Of a stretch of DNA of 63,349 nt, positions 52,516 through 61,419 are shown piece by piece. A model generated the notes under the pieces. It searched no databases and had not been told where the DNA came from. It saw only the letters and a list, made by a program, of their open reading frames with translations. The translations under genes were made by a program, and so were the position numbers. Location of the stretch: contig JAAERL010000266.1 in the NCBI GenBank assembly GCA_024230435.1, forward strand, positions 1 to 63,349. The letters are read 5' to 3'. Each line of letters begins with the position of its first letter. The stretch's first letter is position 1. The stretch is from Desulfobacteraceae bacterium (GTDB lineage Bacteria; Desulfobacterota; Desulfobacteria; Desulfobacterales; Desulfosarcinaceae).

Positions 52516-53352
52516 TTAATCCTGTCCAAGAATCAGCATGGTTTCCGGGTCCAGCATTAAAGCCCCTTTTGTATCTTCCACGGTCACGCCTTTAAGGGCC
52601 TTGACATGTATGGTTTTACCTTCGGGTTGCAAAGCAATGGCCAAGTCGAACAAGTCCTGTACCCGGTGCAGTTGAATTGGCAGGCCATCTGCGGCCGGCT
52701 CTTCATGGCGATGGATGTTCATAGTGAACCACATGGGAACCTTTTGTTTTTCAGCCAGTTTTTTCAGGGCTTGCAAATCATCGGTTAAATCTTTTTCAAA
52801 AGGCAGGCCGTCAATAAGGATTATATCGGGCAAAAAGATCGATTGTGCGGTCAGATCCGTCAATCGTTCCTCAAGTTTTGGCGAGCTAAAGCCTTCTACC
52901 TGGAATGTCATGATAAAACGATGGGGAACGATTGCATCCCACAGTTTTTGAATTTGCGGAATTTTATAATGATTTGCAACGCATCCAAAGACTTCCTTGT
53001 ACCAAATATTTACTTTGCCGACCGGTTCGTTGAGGCTAATATGCAATACGTTTTTATGCTGCAGCAAGGTGTTCAGGGCAATCTGGACAATAAAGGCCGT
53101 TTTGCCAACACCGGCCCTGGCCAAAACTGCACCCAATTTTCCTGGAGCAAGGATTTCTTCGCTGTCTTTTTTTAACAATTGTAGTGGATTACGCAAAATA
53201 AGATCTTGAATCAACATAAAAATGTTCCTTTCCTTAAGCCGGATCACCTTGGAATATTGTGTTGTCTTATTGTCAAACTGGCGATCCGGCAAGGGGGCCG
53301 GTATATCATACGTTTCGAAATCAATGTCAGAAATATCTATTGTTTCTGTCAC
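52516..53352 (-). CDS. RecA-like P-loop ATPase encoded directly downstream of fusA
   Basis: 278 aa. Walker A is LARAGVGKTAF and Walker B IILIDGLPF, in a RecA/KaiC-like layout, but with none of the further motifs that would name it. The GTG at 53352 is four bases from the fusA stop. An internal ATG at 53217 has a much better Shine-Dalgarno (AAGGAAAGGA), which would remove the first 45 residues. No transmembrane segment or DNA-binding domain is seen. Close linkage to an elongation-factor gene hints at a role in translation or its regulation (inference only). Confidence 0.7.
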   Translation of the reverse strand: MTETIDISDIDFETYDIPAPLPDRQFDNKTTQYSKVIRLKERNIFMLIQDLILRNPLQLLKKDSEEILAPGKLGAVLARAGVGKTAFIVQIALNTLLQHKNVLHISLNEPVGKVNIWYKEVFGCVANHYKIPQIQKLWDAIVPHRFIMTFQVEGFSSPKLEERLTDLTAQSIFLPDIILIDGLPFEKDLTDDLQALKKLAEKQKVPMWFTMNIHRHEEPAADGLPIQLHRVQDLFDLAIALQPEGKTIHVKALKGVTVEDTKGALMLDPETMLILGQD

Positions 53353-53356
53353 AATG

Positions 53357-55447
53357 CTAAGCTACCTGCTTTTTTTGAGCCATTACCTCTTTGGAGATCG
53401 TTTCTGCAATGCTGGCCGGAACTTGCTTATACGTGGCAAATTCCATTGTAAACTGTGCTTTACCCTGGGTTAAGGAGCGTAGTACTGTGGAATAACCGAA
53501 CATTTCAGACAAGGGAATCTGGGCTTCAATCGCGCACATATGCCCTTCTTCCTGAGCGCCGACAATCATACCCCTGCGCTGATTGAGAGATCCCATAACC
53601 GTTCCCTGAAATTCGGTGGGCGATTCTACTACAACTTTCATGATCGGTTCATGGATAACGGGTTTTGCTTTGTGATAAGCCTGCAAAAAAGCGCCCCTTG
53701 CAGCCGCTTGGAAAGCCATTTCAGATGAGTCCACGCTATGAGATGCGCCGTCATTGATTTCTATTTTAACTCCGGTTACCGGGAATTCAAGCAATGGCCC
53801 CTTTGCCAAGCACGCCAGGAATCCTTTTTTACACGCTGGAATGTACTGGGTTGGAATGGAGCCGCCGGTGACTTTGTTTTCAAAAACGAATTCCTCATCG
53901 CTGATGGGCTCAATGTAGCCTGCTATCCTTCCGTATTGGCCCGAACCGCCGGTTTGTTTTTTATGGATATAATCAAATTCGGCAAGCCGGGTAATAGTTT
54001 CGCGATATGCCACGCGAGGAGCACCGGTGCTTACCTCGGCTTTATACTCGCGTTTCATACGCTCGATGTAAACCTCCAGGTGCAGTTCCCCCATGCCGGA
54101 AATAATCGTATCACCGGTCTCATTATTGACATGAACCTTAAACGTGGGGTCCTCTTTTGTGAAACGGTTCAATGCTTTGGACATATTGATTTCAGCTTTA
54201 TTGTCTACTGGCTTGACCGCCAGGGAGATAACCGGTTCGGGCACATACATGGAGGTCATGGTCAGATTTAAATCCGGCGAAACAAAGGTATCGCCCGAAG
54301 CGCAATCAACTCCGAAAAGCGCGCCGATAAATCCTGCGGACAGATCAGGGATATCCTCCATCTCATTGGAGTGCATTCGCGCCAATCGCCCGATTTTGAT
54401 CTTTTTACCAGTGCGAATATTCATTACCGTATCGGCCTTGGCCAATTTGCCTTGATATACACGGATATAAGTCAATTGACCGTATTGTCCGTCTTCCAAC
54501 TTAAAGGCCAGGCAAACAGTGGGCTTTTTAACATCGGTTTTTAAGGTAACAGGAGCTTCATCCGCATCCAGATCCAAGGCTTCGTTAACGATATCGCTTG
54601 GGCTGGGCAGCAGTTGGTTAACCCCATCCAAAAGCGGCTGTACACCTTTGTTTTTATATGCGGAGCCCATATAAACGGGAGTTAGTTCGCGTTTCAGGAC
54701 ACCTATGCGCATGGCGTCCAAAAGCATCTGCTCGCTTACCGGTTGCTCTTCAAGCACCGCTTCCATGAGTTCATCAGAGAACATTGAGGCCGCGTCAATC
54801 AACGCCTCTCTTTTTTCCTCGGCAAGAGCTAGAAATTTTTCCGGAATTTGTTCTTCACGAATGGTTTCACCATTGGCGCCGTCAAAGTAAAGGGCCTTCA
54901 TTTTAACCAAATCCACCATACCCTTATGATCGGCTTCCAACCCAATGGGAATTTGAACCGCTACAGCGTTGTGGTCTAATTTGGTGTTAAGCTGATCAAT
55001 TACCCTGTCCGGGTTTGCCCCGCTGCGGTCACATTTGTTGATAAAAGCGATGCAGGGCACCTTATACCGTTTCATCTGCTGGTCTACCGTAATGGATTGG
55101 GATTGAACACCTCCAACAGAACACAACACAAGTATGGCGCCGTCCAGAACACGCAGCGAACGTTCCACCTCAATGGTAAAGTCCACGTGACCGGGTGTAT
55201 CGATAATATTGATTTCATGGTTCTTCCACTCACAGAAGGTCGCAGCCGAAGCAATGGTGATGCCACGCTCTTTTTCCAGTTCCATGGAGTCCATTGTTGC
55301 GCCAACCCCATCCTTGCCTTTTACATCGTGGATGGCATGAATTCGTTGTGTGTAGAAAAGTATACGTTCGGTAAGGGTTGTTTTTCCGGAATCGATATGG
55401 GCGCTGATACCGATATTTCTAACAAATTGGGTACTGTTGGTGTTCAT
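53357..55447 (-). CDS. fusA: Elongation factor G, spdEFG1-type
   Basis: 696 aa translational GTPase that moves tRNA and mRNA through the ribosome. G1 is [18 protein letters not shown], followed by [20 protein letters not shown] and [14 protein letters not shown]3 IDTPGHVDF, and G4 [12 protein letters not shown]. The Ser in HIDSGKT and the [11 protein letters not shown] segment mark the group shared by spirochaetes, some deltaproteobacteria, planctomycetes and mitochondrial EF-G1, in contrast to HIDAGKT of canonical EF-G. In those lineages spdEFG1 is the translocase, with spdEFG2 for recycling. AAAGGA precedes the ATG. It lies in its own unit, not in a str operon with rpsL, rpsG and tuf. Confidence 0.93.
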   Translation of the reverse strand: MNTNSTQFVRNIGISAHIDSGKTTLTERILFYTQRIHAIHDVKGKDGVGATMDSMELEKERGITIASAATFCEWKNHEINIIDTPGHVDFTIEVERSLRVLDGAILVLCSVGGVQSQSITVDQQMKRYKVPCIAFINKCDRSGANPDRVIDQLNTKLDHNAVAVQIPIGLEADHKGMVDLVKMKALYFDGANGETIREEQIPEKFLALAEEKREALIDAASMFSDELMEAVLEEQPVSEQMLLDAMRIGVLKRELTPVYMGSAYKNKGVQPLLDGVNQLLPSPSDIVNEALDLDADEAPVTLKTDVKKPTVCLAFKLEDGQYGQLTYIRVYQGKLAKADTVMNIRTGKKIKIGRLARMHSNEMEDIPDLSAGFIGALFGVDCASGDTFVSPDLNLTMTSMYVPEPVISLAVKPVDNKAEINMSKALNRFTKEDPTFKVHVNNETGDTIISGMGELHLEVYIERMKREYKAEVSTGAPRVAYRETITRLAEFDYIHKKQTGGSGQYGRIAGYIEPISDEEFVFENKVTGGSIPTQYIPACKKGFLACLAKGPLLEFPVTGVKIEINDGASHSVDSSEMAFQAAARGAFLQAYHKAKPVIHEPIMKVVVESPTEFQGTVMGSLNQRRGMIVGAQEEGHMCAIEAQIPLSEMFGYSTVLRSLTQGKAQFTMEFATYKQVPASIAETISKEVMAQKKQVA

Positions 55448-55731
55448 TGTCCTTTCCTTTATCCTGCTTGCTGTGGCAAAGCCGTCAATATAGCAGTGTC
55501 GTTTAATGAGCTAAATTGGTTTTTAAAGTGATTATTGCCTTATCCTCATCTACAATATCATTGTCCGGTATTGGAACCATATATATATTGGCCGTATCTA
55601 ACGATTTATGAAGGATAAAAATGGCGAATATTTAATTTTTTTTTAAGGGCTCATCAGTTCTAAATGGAGCTTTCATGAGTTGTTTATGGATGGACACCGG
55701 CTAATTTGATCCTCATTTCAAAATTTTAAAT
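55448..55731 (-). promoter_or_regulatory. fusA leader region
   Basis: About 285 bp between the terminator at 55740 and the fusA start. A weak promoter candidate for fusA is TTTAGC (55515-55510), 17-bp spacer, TATATT (55492-55487) on the minus strand. TTTATGGATGGACA at 55684-55697 is shared with repeat family 2. Confidence 0.3.
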
Positions 55732-55827
55732 AAAAAAAACCCTCATTTGGAAAGCATGCCAAATGAGGGAGCGGTCATTGCTCCACTTCAAAATTGGGTA
55801 TCTATAGATCTTTTTGAAATGTGTCAA
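55732..55827 (-). ncRNA. Compact promoter-hairpin-terminator unit: candidate small RNA or fusA attenuator
   Basis: On the minus strand a near-consensus promoter, TTGACA (55827-55822), 17-bp spacer, TAGATA (55804-55799), predicts transcription from about 55792. About 10 bases on, GGAGC...GCTCC forms a small hairpin (55784-55768). It is immediately followed by a perfect 11-bp stem CCCTCATTTGG/CCAAATGAGGG (55769-55740) and eight T. The transcript would be about 60 nt with no reading frame. fusA starts 285 bp further in the same direction, so the unit is either an independent small RNA or a leader attenuator. Confidence 0.65.
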
Positions 55828-56231
55828 CAGCAAATGCGGATTTATTCAAAAAAATGCTGTTTTCATCGCTCAATGCCTTCAGCACGGTCAAGATAAGGGG
55901 CTTGAAAGTTTCACATCATCTCTTTATTGCGAGACTGAGTGTTTCATCTTTCAAGGGCGCAATGGGTCGTGTTAATGCCGCAAATCGTAACATTGGTCAT
56001 TATGCACTATCAAAAGCTGTATGGATCAATAAACCAAAAAAAGAAACGTTGGAGCTTAAGTTATTGAAAGAGTTGTCTCATTCTCATTCTCATTGACATA
56101 TCCCGTATTCTGGGGATATGGGGTATGTATCTTGCATATGAACTTAGTTAGTTTGAGCAATAAATAGATTAACAGTCAATTACTTCGCCTAAAGGGCGAA
56201 GCTTGTAAGAGCACAATTTCTTACGCTGACG
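55828..56231. other. Intergenic region, no supported gene
   Basis: The plus-strand frame at 55821-56096 begins inside the promoter described above, has no Shine-Dalgarno and no recognisable domain. A hairpin ATATCCC/GGGGATAT lies at about 56099-56120. Nothing else is evident before the palindromic element. Confidence 0.4.
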
Positions 56232-56408
56232 TTAGGCGATTTATGTTAAATAATATATAATCATGCATGTCTTTTTTTGCGTCTTGTGCGTTATGCCAAA
56301 GGTTCGAATATGTTAAGTATGCAAACTTTGGCATGCCTTGAAGACGAAAAAAAATTTTAGCCCAATATGGTATCTGTTGAGATGCTATATTTTTTTTGCC
56401 AATTATAG
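56232..56408 (-). repeat. Palindromic element family 1, copy 4 (reverse orientation)
   Basis: About 177 bp from TTAGGCGATT to GCCAATTATAGG. CGTCTTGTGCGTTATGCCAA and CTTTGGCATGCCTTGAAGAC form the long imperfect stem, with GAATATGTTAAGTATGC at the tip. It ends a few bases before the VKOR gene's upstream AGGAGAAAGGAG. Confidence 0.88.
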
Positions 56409-56465
56409 GAGAAAGGAGACGGCGTTTACTCTGCGGTATAAATGCAGAGTTTGTACGTTGCATAT

Positions 56466-57428
56466 ATGATGAGTAAACGAAAAATTTCAACGATTCTGAT
56501 TTTATCCGGGATTGGTCTTGCACTGTTCCTCGGCATCAGCGATGTAACGGACAATAGTTTTTTTAATTCCTGTTCGGATAGTTGCAAGGCGGTACATCAG
56601 TCATCGTTCGGCACGTTGTTCGGCATTCCGATTGGTTTTGTGGCTGCCGGGATATTTTTCTTTGTCTTGTATCTTCACTTGTATGGAAAACCGATTCCCG
56701 TTTTATACATTTTAGCTGCCATGACCGGCGCCGAAGCCTATTTAACCATTTTGCAGGTGTTGCATTTAGAAGCAATATGTACGTTTTGTATCGGTTTTTT
56801 TATCATTTTGAGCATACTGTTTTTGCTGTTTTTAGTCAAAAAACATGCTCAAAGCTCTGCTGTGGCAGTATTATTTGTTTTTTTCGTCGCACACTTTATA
56901 ACCTTCCCCCCGGTAATTTCCATTAAACCGAGTTTGGTTAGAAAAATCGACCGGCCGCAAATTCAAGTATTCGCTTCGCCTTCATGTGAGCATTGTGAAG
57001 ACGCTATCACAAATTTGGAAAAAATTTGCACAACCTCCAATATTGACCTTGTGTTGCGTCCGGTAGGCCTGTCAGCCTACGATCGTCAGGAATCTATTGG
57101 TTGGGTTTGCAATGCGTTGTTCGATAACGACAATGCAGCCTCCCGATGTCTGGCCGAAAAGGTGGTGTATCAAAACGAGCGTAAAGCAAAGGCGATTAAT
57201 GAAGGCCAACTGTCGGTGCCCATTATTATTCTAAAAAACAAGTCCGGAGAACAAACGTATAAAGGCTGGACACCCTCGGTAAAAAAAGCCATAGAAAATC
57301 AATTGCTCGCTTATCAAAGCATGAACTGGCGGTCACTAGAAGATTTTTCCGGTTCATTTCAAAACACCCGGGAAACCGATGACACATTTTGCAGCGAAAA
57401 TTCGGACTCTTCTTGCAGTAGCCAATAA
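56466..57428 (+). CDS. VKOR-thioredoxin fusion disulfide oxidoreductase
   Basis: 321 aa from tandem ATGs at 56466 (an in-frame ATG at 56442 is possible). A four-helix VKOR domain (about 5-145) has the loop cysteines in NSCSDSCKAVHQSSFGTLF and the quinone-side CxxC in ICTFCIGFF. A thioredoxin-like domain follows with FASPSCEHCEDAI (CxxC). VKOR fusions replace DsbB and hand disulfides to exported proteins. The C-terminus has an extra FCSENSDSSC pair. A GGAG at 56415-56418 is far from the start, but the hairpin ACTCTGC/GCAGAGT (56428-56450) lies between. Confidence 0.88.
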   Translation: MMSKRKISTILILSGIGLALFLGISDVTDNSFFNSCSDSCKAVHQSSFGTLFGIPIGFVAAGIFFFVLYLHLYGKPIPVLYILAAMTGAEAYLTILQVLHLEAICTFCIGFFIILSILFLLFLVKKHAQSSAVAVLFVFFVAHFITFPPVISIKPSLVRKIDRPQIQVFASPSCEHCEDAITNLEKICTTSNIDLVLRPVGLSAYDRQESIGWVCNALFDNDNAASRCLAEKVVYQNERKAKAINEGQLSVPIIILKNKSGEQTYKGWTPSVKKAIENQLLAYQSMNWRSLEDFSGSFQNTRETDDTFCSENSDSSCSSQ

Positions 57429-57458
57429 GTGCCAAACAGGTTTCAGGCTGCGTTTTTT

Positions 57459-58163
57459 TTAGGTGGTTTTAGCGGCTGCTTTACGTTTTCCGCTGGTAAT
57501 AGGTCGCCTGCGCAAAAGTACATAAGTTGCGCCGGCGCCTCCATCGCACGCTTTGGCGCTTGCCAGGGCGATAACATAACTTCGCAGCGGCCCGCGTGTA
57601 AGCCACGTATAAACTTTTTGTTTCAGAACCGGCTCTTTGGGAGAGGTGAGCCCTCGGCCATGGACCACCAGAACACCCCGGCGGTTACGGGCAAGGCATT
57701 GGCGGATAAAGTTATGTAAGGCTTGTTCGGCCTCAGGCACAAACATTCCATGCAAATCAATATGATCCTGTATCGAAAAACGGCCCTGATGGAGTTGACT
57801 GGCGATTTGCGGATTGGTTCCCGGCCCCGTGGCCTCCATGTATTCGTCTGTTTGGGCAATGACAAATCCGTGTCCGGTAGTGATCAGGCGTTTAAGGTCG
57901 GATAAAGCATCATCGTCCTCATGGTTTTGAGAGTCAATGTAATCCAGGCGTGTTTTAGGCCATTGCCAATGTGTATTGTGAGTTAAAGGCACGACATCGG
58001 TCATGGCCGTTTTGAACAATTCGGCTTCTTGCCGGGCAGACAGCATTTTGCCTGGGGATGGGCGCTGTTCAGGAAAGGGCGACAATGTAAGGCTGCTTTT
58101 TTCAATGAGTTCACCCAGATTTTTAAAAGGCCGGTTCAATTTTTTTGTATTCCTGGATTTCAT
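57459..58163 (-). CDS. Smr-domain protein
   Basis: 234 aa from ATG 58163, which has GAGGGGG upstream and removes an implausible 27-residue extension. The C-terminal Smr domain (about 140-225) carries DHIDLHGMFVPEAEQAL, VLVVHGRGLTSPKEPVLK and GGAGATYVLLRR, as in MutS2 tails and YdaL-type nicking or ribosome-linked endonucleases. The N-terminal region is without a recognised domain. Stand-alone Smr proteins in proteobacteria are suggested to act on nucleic acids or collided ribosomes. It is convergent with the VKOR gene and lies 16 bp after the NUDIX gene. Confidence 0.88.
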   Translation of the reverse strand: MKSRNTKKLNRPFKNLGELIEKSSLTLSPFPEQRPSPGKMLSARQEAELFKTAMTDVVPLTHNTHWQWPKTRLDYIDSQNHEDDDALSDLKRLITTGHGFVIAQTDEYMEATGPGTNPQIASQLHQGRFSIQDHIDLHGMFVPEAEQALHNFIRQCLARNRRGVLVVHGRGLTSPKEPVLKQKVYTWLTRGPLRSYVIALASAKACDGGAGATYVLLRRRPITSGKRKAAAKTT

Positions 58164-58179
58164 GGCTACCCCCTCGAAG

Positions 58180-58620
58180 CTATCGCTGGTTGTATCCAAA
58201 CACATGCCTTTGCTGTGCACCACCTGCATAAGCGAAATAGTCATTTAAAATTTCGGCATGATCAAAAACAATGGGGCCGGGCAGGGTATCCTGCGTAAAT
58301 ACCGCTGCTTGTCTTGCATCATCGGCCCCACGGGGCTCGCCATCGGCAGTGGCGATAAATACGGTTGAAACGGTATGGCTGCGCGGGTCTCTTGCAGGAT
58401 TGGAATAGGTGTGCATTTGTTCTATCAGGGTTATGTTTAGGCATGTTTCTTCCAGGGCCTCTCGCACGGCTGCATCTTCAATACATTCGCCATAGTCTAC
58501 AAATCCTCCAGGAATCGCCCAGCCAAGGGGCGGGTATTTTCGCTGAATCAACACAATACCGGTGTTGCATTCGATAATGATATCAACGGTCAGTAATGGG
58601 CAGAGTTTTTTGTTTTTCAT
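58180..58620 (-). CDS. NUDIX hydrolase
   Basis: 146 aa. The Nudix box is [20 protein letters not shown] followed by ET, with the GxxxxxE and REUxEE residues in place but Cys where the final Gly is usual. The N-terminal strand [20 protein letters not shown] and the aromatic LGWAIPGG are as in ADP-ribose pyrophosphatase-like members. It probably hydrolyses a nucleoside diphosphate derivative; substrate undecided. Co-directional with the Smr gene (16-bp gap). Confidence 0.88.
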   Translation of the reverse strand: MKNKKLCPLLTVDIIIECNTGIVLIQRKYPPLGWAIPGGFVDYGECIEDAAVREALEETCLNITLIEQMHTYSNPARDPRSHTVSTVFIATADGEPRGADDARQAAVFTQDTLPGPIVFDHAEILNDYFAYAGGAQQRHVFGYNQR

Positions 58621-59165
58621 GATAAATCAAAACTATTCGCGCAAATCTGTTTTTCTTGCCGTATCAGTGCGTTACTGCAAACAGACGTACGATTTAAGGC
58701 ATCGTGAACCATCTTTGAGTTTGCTATAAGTGAAAACAGTTTGCAAATGTATTTTTTTGAACCTTTCACACTTTTAAATGCGGTCTTTCGATGTAACATC
58801 TTTAACGCAAATCGCCTAAATTCGATTCAGGCCATATTCATCTGCTTTCTGTCTTGCCGCCAAGCTTTTTGCAATTCGCCTATTGCTCGATGTTCTAGTT
58901 TTTCCGTCACTATGTGTAAAAATGTCATGTAACTCATTTAAGTGGGGCTTCCAATGGTCACGGCACAGTATTCCGGTAAAAAGGCAACATATTGACAATA
59001 TAACCGTTTTTATATATTTTGCGCGATACGATTCAAGTTCTGTGCATGGTAAAGATTCAGTTTCTTTTATTTACATTTCTAATGATTGAGGAGCAATCAG
59101 ATTTAAATTGCGGGCTAAGCGTTCGTGAATTTACTTTTGTACGGCTCTGACAGGGAGGAATTTAT
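58621..59165. other. Intergenic region with a solo palindromic-element end
   Basis: About 545 bp between divergent genes. CTTTAACGCAAATCGCCTAA at 58800-58819 matches the right end of the palindromic element without the rest of it. No gene is supported; several short frames lack coding character. Confidence 0.45.
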
Positions 59166-59564
59166 ATGAAAAAGGATCTGAAGGTCGGCGACAGCGTTTC
59201 GATAAGCAAAGTATTTAGTGATTTGGAAGTCAGACAGTTCGCTGAAATTTCCGGAGACACCAATCCAATTCATTTGGACGAAGCCTATGCTTGCGAGAGT
59301 TTTTTCGGACAGCGGATTGTGCATGGCATGCTGCTTGCCAGTTTGTTTTCCGGCCTCATGGGAGTAAAATTGCCCGGAGAGGGGGCAATTTATTTGGGGC
59401 AAACTTTAAATTTCAAGGCTCCGGTAATGATCGGTGAGAGGGTGACGGCCAGCGTGGAAATCATTAATATTAGACAGGACAAGCCTATTGTTAAGGTGCG
59501 CACACTTTGTATTAACGATCAGGGACAGGTCGTTATAGATGGTGAGGCGGTTTTAAAGGTGTAA
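59166..59564 (+). CDS. MaoC-like (R)-specific enoyl-CoA hydratase
   Basis: 132 aa hot-dog-fold protein. The hydratase-2 motif is FAEISGDTNPIHLDEAYAC with the catalytic Asp and His, followed by IVHGMLLASLFSGLMG and YLGQTLNFKAPVMIGERVTA. Such PhaJ-type enzymes form (R)-3-hydroxyacyl-CoA from enoyl-CoA. The ATG has CAGGGAGG upstream. It is a single gene; no PHA synthase is adjacent, so a role in PHA formation cannot be assumed. Confidence 0.9.
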   Translation: MKKDLKVGDSVSISKVFSDLEVRQFAEISGDTNPIHLDEAYACESFFGQRIVHGMLLASLFSGLMGVKLPGEGAIYLGQTLNFKAPVMIGERVTASVEIINIRQDKPIVKVRTLCINDQGQVVIDGEAVLKV

Positions 59565-59599
59565 AGTAATCAATTCGTATTTCGTGTCCTTTACGAAAA

Positions 59600-59741
59600 T
59601 GGCTTATTTGGCCGGAATTTTACGTTGTGCTAAAAATTTTATCTTTGGGATATCAAACATATGCCTTTGGATAGAGTTTTCGAGAATACTTAAATTCTTT
59701 GAACGCCTTGATTTCGGCCAAATTTGCTTATTTGCGTAAAG
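59600..59741 (+). repeat. Dispersed repeat, family 2, copy downstream of the PhaJ-like gene
   Basis: ATGGCTTATTTGGCCGGAAT, then GTGCTAAAAATTTTATC and CGCCTTGATTTCGGCCAAAT follow the order of the long copy at 2101-2294, with about 50 bp less in the middle. Confidence 0.6.
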
Positions 59742-59834
59742 GACGTTAATCAGGGGGCTTGACGATTTGCTTAACCCTATATATGACATTTTTGATAATA
59801 TATCATTTTTTGAAAGCGGGGGGCTAATTGAACC

Positions 59835-60662
59835 ATGATCAACCGGTTCTTAAAATTTACTAAGATTGAGCACACGGCTTTTAGTTTGCCATTATTGTTT
59901 ACTGGCGCCTGGTTAGGAGGGCAAGGCCATTGGCCCCGTTTGAGCACGATTTTGCTGATCATTCTCGCGGCTACAGGCGCGCGTATTTTCGGTATGGCGT
60001 TTAATCGTATTTTTGACAGGCATATTGATGCCCACAATCCGAGGACATGTATGCGCGAGCTTCCCAGCGGCAAAATGAAGACCCGGACCGCGTTTATTAT
60101 CGCCTTGTGCGGCTTTGCCGTTTACATGGGCGCCTGCGCGTTGCTTGGCAGATGGTGCATGTGGTTGTCGCCCGTTCCGCTCATTCCGCTTTTGGGATAT
60201 TCGTTATTGAAACGGTATACGGCGCTGTGCCATTTCGGCATTGGAATTTGCCTGGCCCTGGCTCCTCTTGGGGCTTATGTGGCAGCGGCCGGAAACGCGC
60301 AATTTACAAGTGCAATTGTTCTTTTTTCAGGGTTTGTTTTTTTTTGGTTGAGCGGTTCGGACATTATTTACGCTCTGATGGATCTGGACAGTGATCGTAA
60401 AAACGGTATTTACAGCCTTCCGGTCAAATTGGGAGCCAAAAGGGCGCAAATTGTCGCCGGGATTGTTCATATCCTGGCGTTGTCTTGCCTGGCTGGCATA
60501 TTGGCTGCGGGCAATGCCGGTTTGGCTGCACGGATAGGTTTTTTAATTACGCTGGCGCTCTTTACGATGCTTTATTTGCCGTTTATACCGGTTGCCAGGC
60601 GGTTTTTTCCTATGGCGACTCTGGCGGGAGCTGCCGGCGCCTTAACGCCACTGCTGGTATAA
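59835..60662 (+). CDS. UbiA-family prenyltransferase, likely menaquinone pathway (MqnP-type)
   Basis: 275 aa integral membrane protein with about eight helices. The two Asp-rich prenyl-diphosphate sites are FNRIFDRHIDAHNPRT (about residues 56-71) and DIIYALMDLDSDRKNGIYSL. UbiA family members attach a polyprenyl chain to an aromatic ring. The neighbours are a UbiX and a UbiD homologue, and this trio without other ubi genes is typical of the futalosine menaquinone route, where the substrate is a 1,4-dihydroxy-6-naphthoate. UbiA and MqnP are hard to separate by sequence alone. Confidence 0.87.
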   Translation: MINRFLKFTKIEHTAFSLPLLFTGAWLGGQGHWPRLSTILLIILAATGARIFGMAFNRIFDRHIDAHNPRTCMRELPSGKMKTRTAFIIALCGFAVYMGACALLGRWCMWLSPVPLIPLLGYSLLKRYTALCHFGIGICLALAPLGAYVAAAGNAQFTSAIVLFSGFVFFWLSGSDIIYALMDLDSDRKNGIYSLPVKLGAKRAQIVAGIVHILALSCLAGILAAGNAGLAARIGFLITLALFTMLYLPFIPVARRFFPMATLAGAAGALTPLLV

Positions 60663-60679
60663 GGGGCGCGCCTTGAAAA

Positions 60680-60835
60680 CGAATTCAAATCCAAGCGGAA
60701 TAACGTCTATATTGGCATCTTTCAAGACCCTAACCAACTTGAATTTCAAATTTTTAAAGGGCCGTGCAAAGTGTCAAATCATCAATATGGCAATGCGGAT
60801 GATTTGAAATTTCCACGGCTTTGATTTATGCGGTT
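60680..60835. repeat. Possible divergent family 2 repeat
   Basis: Between ubiA- and ubiX-like genes, TTTTTAAAGGGCCGTGCAAA resembles, reversed, a part of the copy at 2101 (TTTCACGGCCCTTAAAATTT). Another segment, GATGATTTGAAATTTCCACG, is a local inverted partner. No gene. Confidence 0.35.
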
Positions 60836-60852
60836 TAGCATTTGAGGGAATT

Positions 60853-61419
60853 ATGACCAAACGTTTGATTGTTGCCATGAGCGGTGCTTCCGGCGCTTAT
60901 GCGGCTGAATTACTTATAGAAAAATCACCGTGGCCCGTTATGCTGATTGCCAGTAAATGGGCAAAACAGGTTTATGAGCATGAATGTGGGCTCTTTGAGA
61001 ATCTTGTCAAAAAAGCCCGGCAGGTTCTTGACAATGAGGATATGACGGCCGCACCCGCTTCCGGGTCAGTTCCCGTGGCGGGCATGGTGATCATGCCGTG
61101 TTCGACTCATACGCTTGCCTCGATCTCGGCAGGTTTGGCCGATACGCTGATTACACGGGCGGCCCATTGCCAGCTCAAAGAAAAACGCCCCTTGATTCTT
61201 GGGGTGCGTGAAACACCCTGGACAGCGGTAGATTTGGAAAACGCCGCCCGGCTGGCGGGTATGGGAGTGAACATCATGCCCTTGTCCCCGCCTTTTTTTA
61301 TGTTCAAGGGGCGCAGCCCCTGTGATGTTACCCTCAAGGAGGTGATGTCGGCCTACGTGGACCGGGTTCTGGCTCTTTTGGGGCATACCGGGGCCGAAAC
61401 CTGGGAGGATATTCGCTAA
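60853..61419 (+). CDS. ubiX: UbiX-family flavin prenyltransferase
   Basis: 188 aa. It makes prenylated FMN, the cofactor of the UbiD decarboxylase. Family marks are LIVAMSGASGAYAAELLIE (FMN site), MVIMPCSTHTLASISAGLAD, and LILGVRETPWTAVDLENAARL (the usual VRETP motif). The stop overlaps the start of the next gene, ubiD-like, by one base (TAATG), so the two are translationally coupled, as fits a cofactor maker and its user. Confidence 0.94.
   Translation: MTKRLIVAMSGASGAYAAELLIEKSPWPVMLIASKWAKQVYEHECGLFENLVKKARQVLDNEDMTAAPASGSVPVAGMVIMPCSTHTLASISAGLADTLITRAAHCQLKEKRPLILGVRETPWTAVDLENAARLAGMGVNIMPLSPPFFMFKGRSPCDVTLKEVMSAYVDRVLALLGHTGAETWEDIR

Noticed and set aside
55821-56096. 91-codon frame starting at GTG
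   Set aside because: The start lies inside a strong opposite-strand promoter and there is no Shine-Dalgarno; the composition is not protein-like.
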